A stretch of 7,928 nucleotides of DNA, from positions 1-7,928 of the forward strand of contig DFKL01000132.1 of NCBI GenBank assembly GCA_002373535.1. The letters run 5' to 3'. The notes below the pieces were generated by a model, which saw only the letters and a list, made by a program, of their open reading frames with translations, was not told where the DNA came from and ran no database searches. This DNA is from Prevotellaceae bacterium UBA3646. Lineage in GTDB: Bacteria > Bacteroidota > Bacteroidia > Bacteroidales > Bacteroidaceae. How positions within the stretch are numbered: position 1 is the first letter of the stretch; each line of letters opens with the position of its first letter. A program made the translations under genes and the position numbers. Shown piece after piece: positions 7,056-7,928 of this stretch.

Positions 7056-7069
7056 AAACAGATCGAAAC

Positions 7070-7928
7070 ATGAACGAAATTGATTGGAGTAGCCTATCAT
7101 TCGGCTACATAAAGACAGACTACAATATACGCTGCTACTACCGCGACGGCAAGTGGGGCGAGATAGAGACATGCAGCGAGGAGACCATCCCCCTGCACAT
7201 GGCCGCCACCAGCCTGCACTATGGACAGGAAGCATTCGAAGGCCTCAAGGCATACCGTTGTCCCGACGGCAAGGTACGCGTGTTTCGCAGTGACGAGAAC
7301 GCCGCACGCCTGCAGAGCACATGCCGAGGCATAATGATGCCCGAGGTCCCCACCACTATGTTCAACGACATGGTAGACCGTGCCGTGCGCCTCAACCAGC
7401 GCTTTATTCCCCCGTACGAAAGCGGAGCCACACTCTACATCCGTCCCCTGCTTATAGGCACCAGCGCACAAGTCGGTGTACACCCCTCAAGCGAGTACCT
7501 CTTCCTCATATTCGTGACCCCCGTCGGTCCCTACTTCAAGGGCGGCTTCAGCGCCAATCCATACGTCATCATCCGTGATTACGACCGTAGCGCCCCCTTA
7601 GGCACCGGAATATACAAGGTCGGAGGCAACTACGCAGCCAGTCTTCGGGCAAACAAGATGGCACACGATCTTGGCTACAGCTGCGAATTCTATCTCGATG
7701 CCAAGGAAAAGAAATACATGGACGAATGCGGAGCAGCCAATTTCTTCGGTATCAAGGACAACACCTACGTCACACCGAAGTCGACCTCCATTCTCCCCAG
7801 CATCACCAACAAGAGTCTCATGCAGTTGGCCGAAGACTTCGGCATGAAGGTGGAGCGTCGGCCCATTCCCGAAGAGGAACTCGCCACCTTTGAGGAGGCA
7901 GGTGCCTGCGGCACGGCAGCCGTCATCA
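7070..7928 (+). CDS. ilvE: Branched-chain amino acid aminotransferase, 5' part
   Basis: The first 286 codons of a class IV PLP-dependent aminotransferase, running off the window; roughly 50-60 residues should be missing at the C-terminus. It interconverts Leu, Ile and Val with their 2-oxo acids using glutamate/2-oxoglutarate, in the cytoplasm. Family evidence: LHYGQEAFEGLKAYR (49-63), IRPLLIGTSAQVGV (124-137), the PLP-lysine region YKVGGNYAASL (182-192) with K183 as the likely Schiff-base lysine, FYLDAKEKKYMDECGAANFF (207-226) with the conserved E219, and CGTAAVI at the end of the visible part. It resembles the eukaryotic/Bacteroidetes-type BCAT (long form with the GGNY motif) more than the short E. 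coli type. ATG at 7070 is chosen because it begins the expected short N-terminus (MNEIDWSSLSFGYIKTD) and sits 14 nt after the GH20 stop behind an A-rich leader. Confidence 0.93.
   Translation, partial: MNEIDWSSLSFGYIKTDYNIRCYYRDGKWGEIETCSEETIPLHMAATSLHYGQEAFEGLKAYRCPDGKVRVFRSDENAARLQSTCRGIMMPEVPTTMFNDMVDRAVRLNQRFIPPYESGATLYIRPLLIGTSAQVGVHPSSEYLFLIFVTPVGPYFKGGFSANPYVIIRDYDRSAPLGTGIYKVGGNYAASLRANKMAHDLGYSCEFYLDAKEKKYMDECGAANFFGIKDNTYVTPKSTSILPSITNKSLMQLAEDFGMKVERRPIPEEELATFEEAGACGTAAVI

Overview
The window reads as a chromosomal segment from a member of the Bacteroidales, most likely in or near Prevotellaceae or a related gut/oral lineage. Four things point that way. The start codons lack Shine-Dalgarno sequences and follow A-rich leaders instead. 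The gene set matches a Bacteroidetes-type methylmalonyl-CoA decarboxylase operon. There is a secreted GH20 glycosidase with a Prevotella-like C-terminal tail (YDLNGRR...GIYIINGKK). Finally, exonuclease VII and the branched-chain aminotransferase have Bacteroidetes-like wording. All genes are on the + strand, tightly packed, and share similar G/C-rich third positions with frequent ATA isoleucine codons, so nothing suggests recent transfer.

Layout. Bases 1-2613 hold four consecutive subunit genes of the sodium-pumping, biotin-dependent methylmalonyl-CoA decarboxylase: the carboxyltransferase (3' end only), a small membrane OadG/delta-like subunit, the biotin carrier protein, and the integral-membrane beta subunit. 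Together they would decarboxylate methylmalonyl-CoA to propionyl-CoA, the last energy-conserving part of the succinate-to-propionate route, and export Na+. Bases 2614-2735 are a gap with a perfect 12-bp hairpin that probably ends or attenuates this operon. Bases 2736-4138 encode the two subunits of exodeoxyribonuclease VII, which overlap by ATGA. Bases 4188-7055 encode a large secreted beta-N-acetylhexosaminidase (GH20) with accessory domains on both sides of an apparently complete catalytic core. Base 7070 to the end is the 5' part of a branched-chain amino acid aminotransferase gene.

The first four genes form one functional unit. xseA, xseB, the GH20 gene and ilvE have no clear functional link but are spaced closely enough (overlap, 49 nt, 14 nt) to be partly co-transcribed. 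I see no RNA genes, CRISPR array, mobile element, or clearly undescribed system. The most interesting points are the domain architecture of the GH20 protein and the perfect dyad between the two gene groups.
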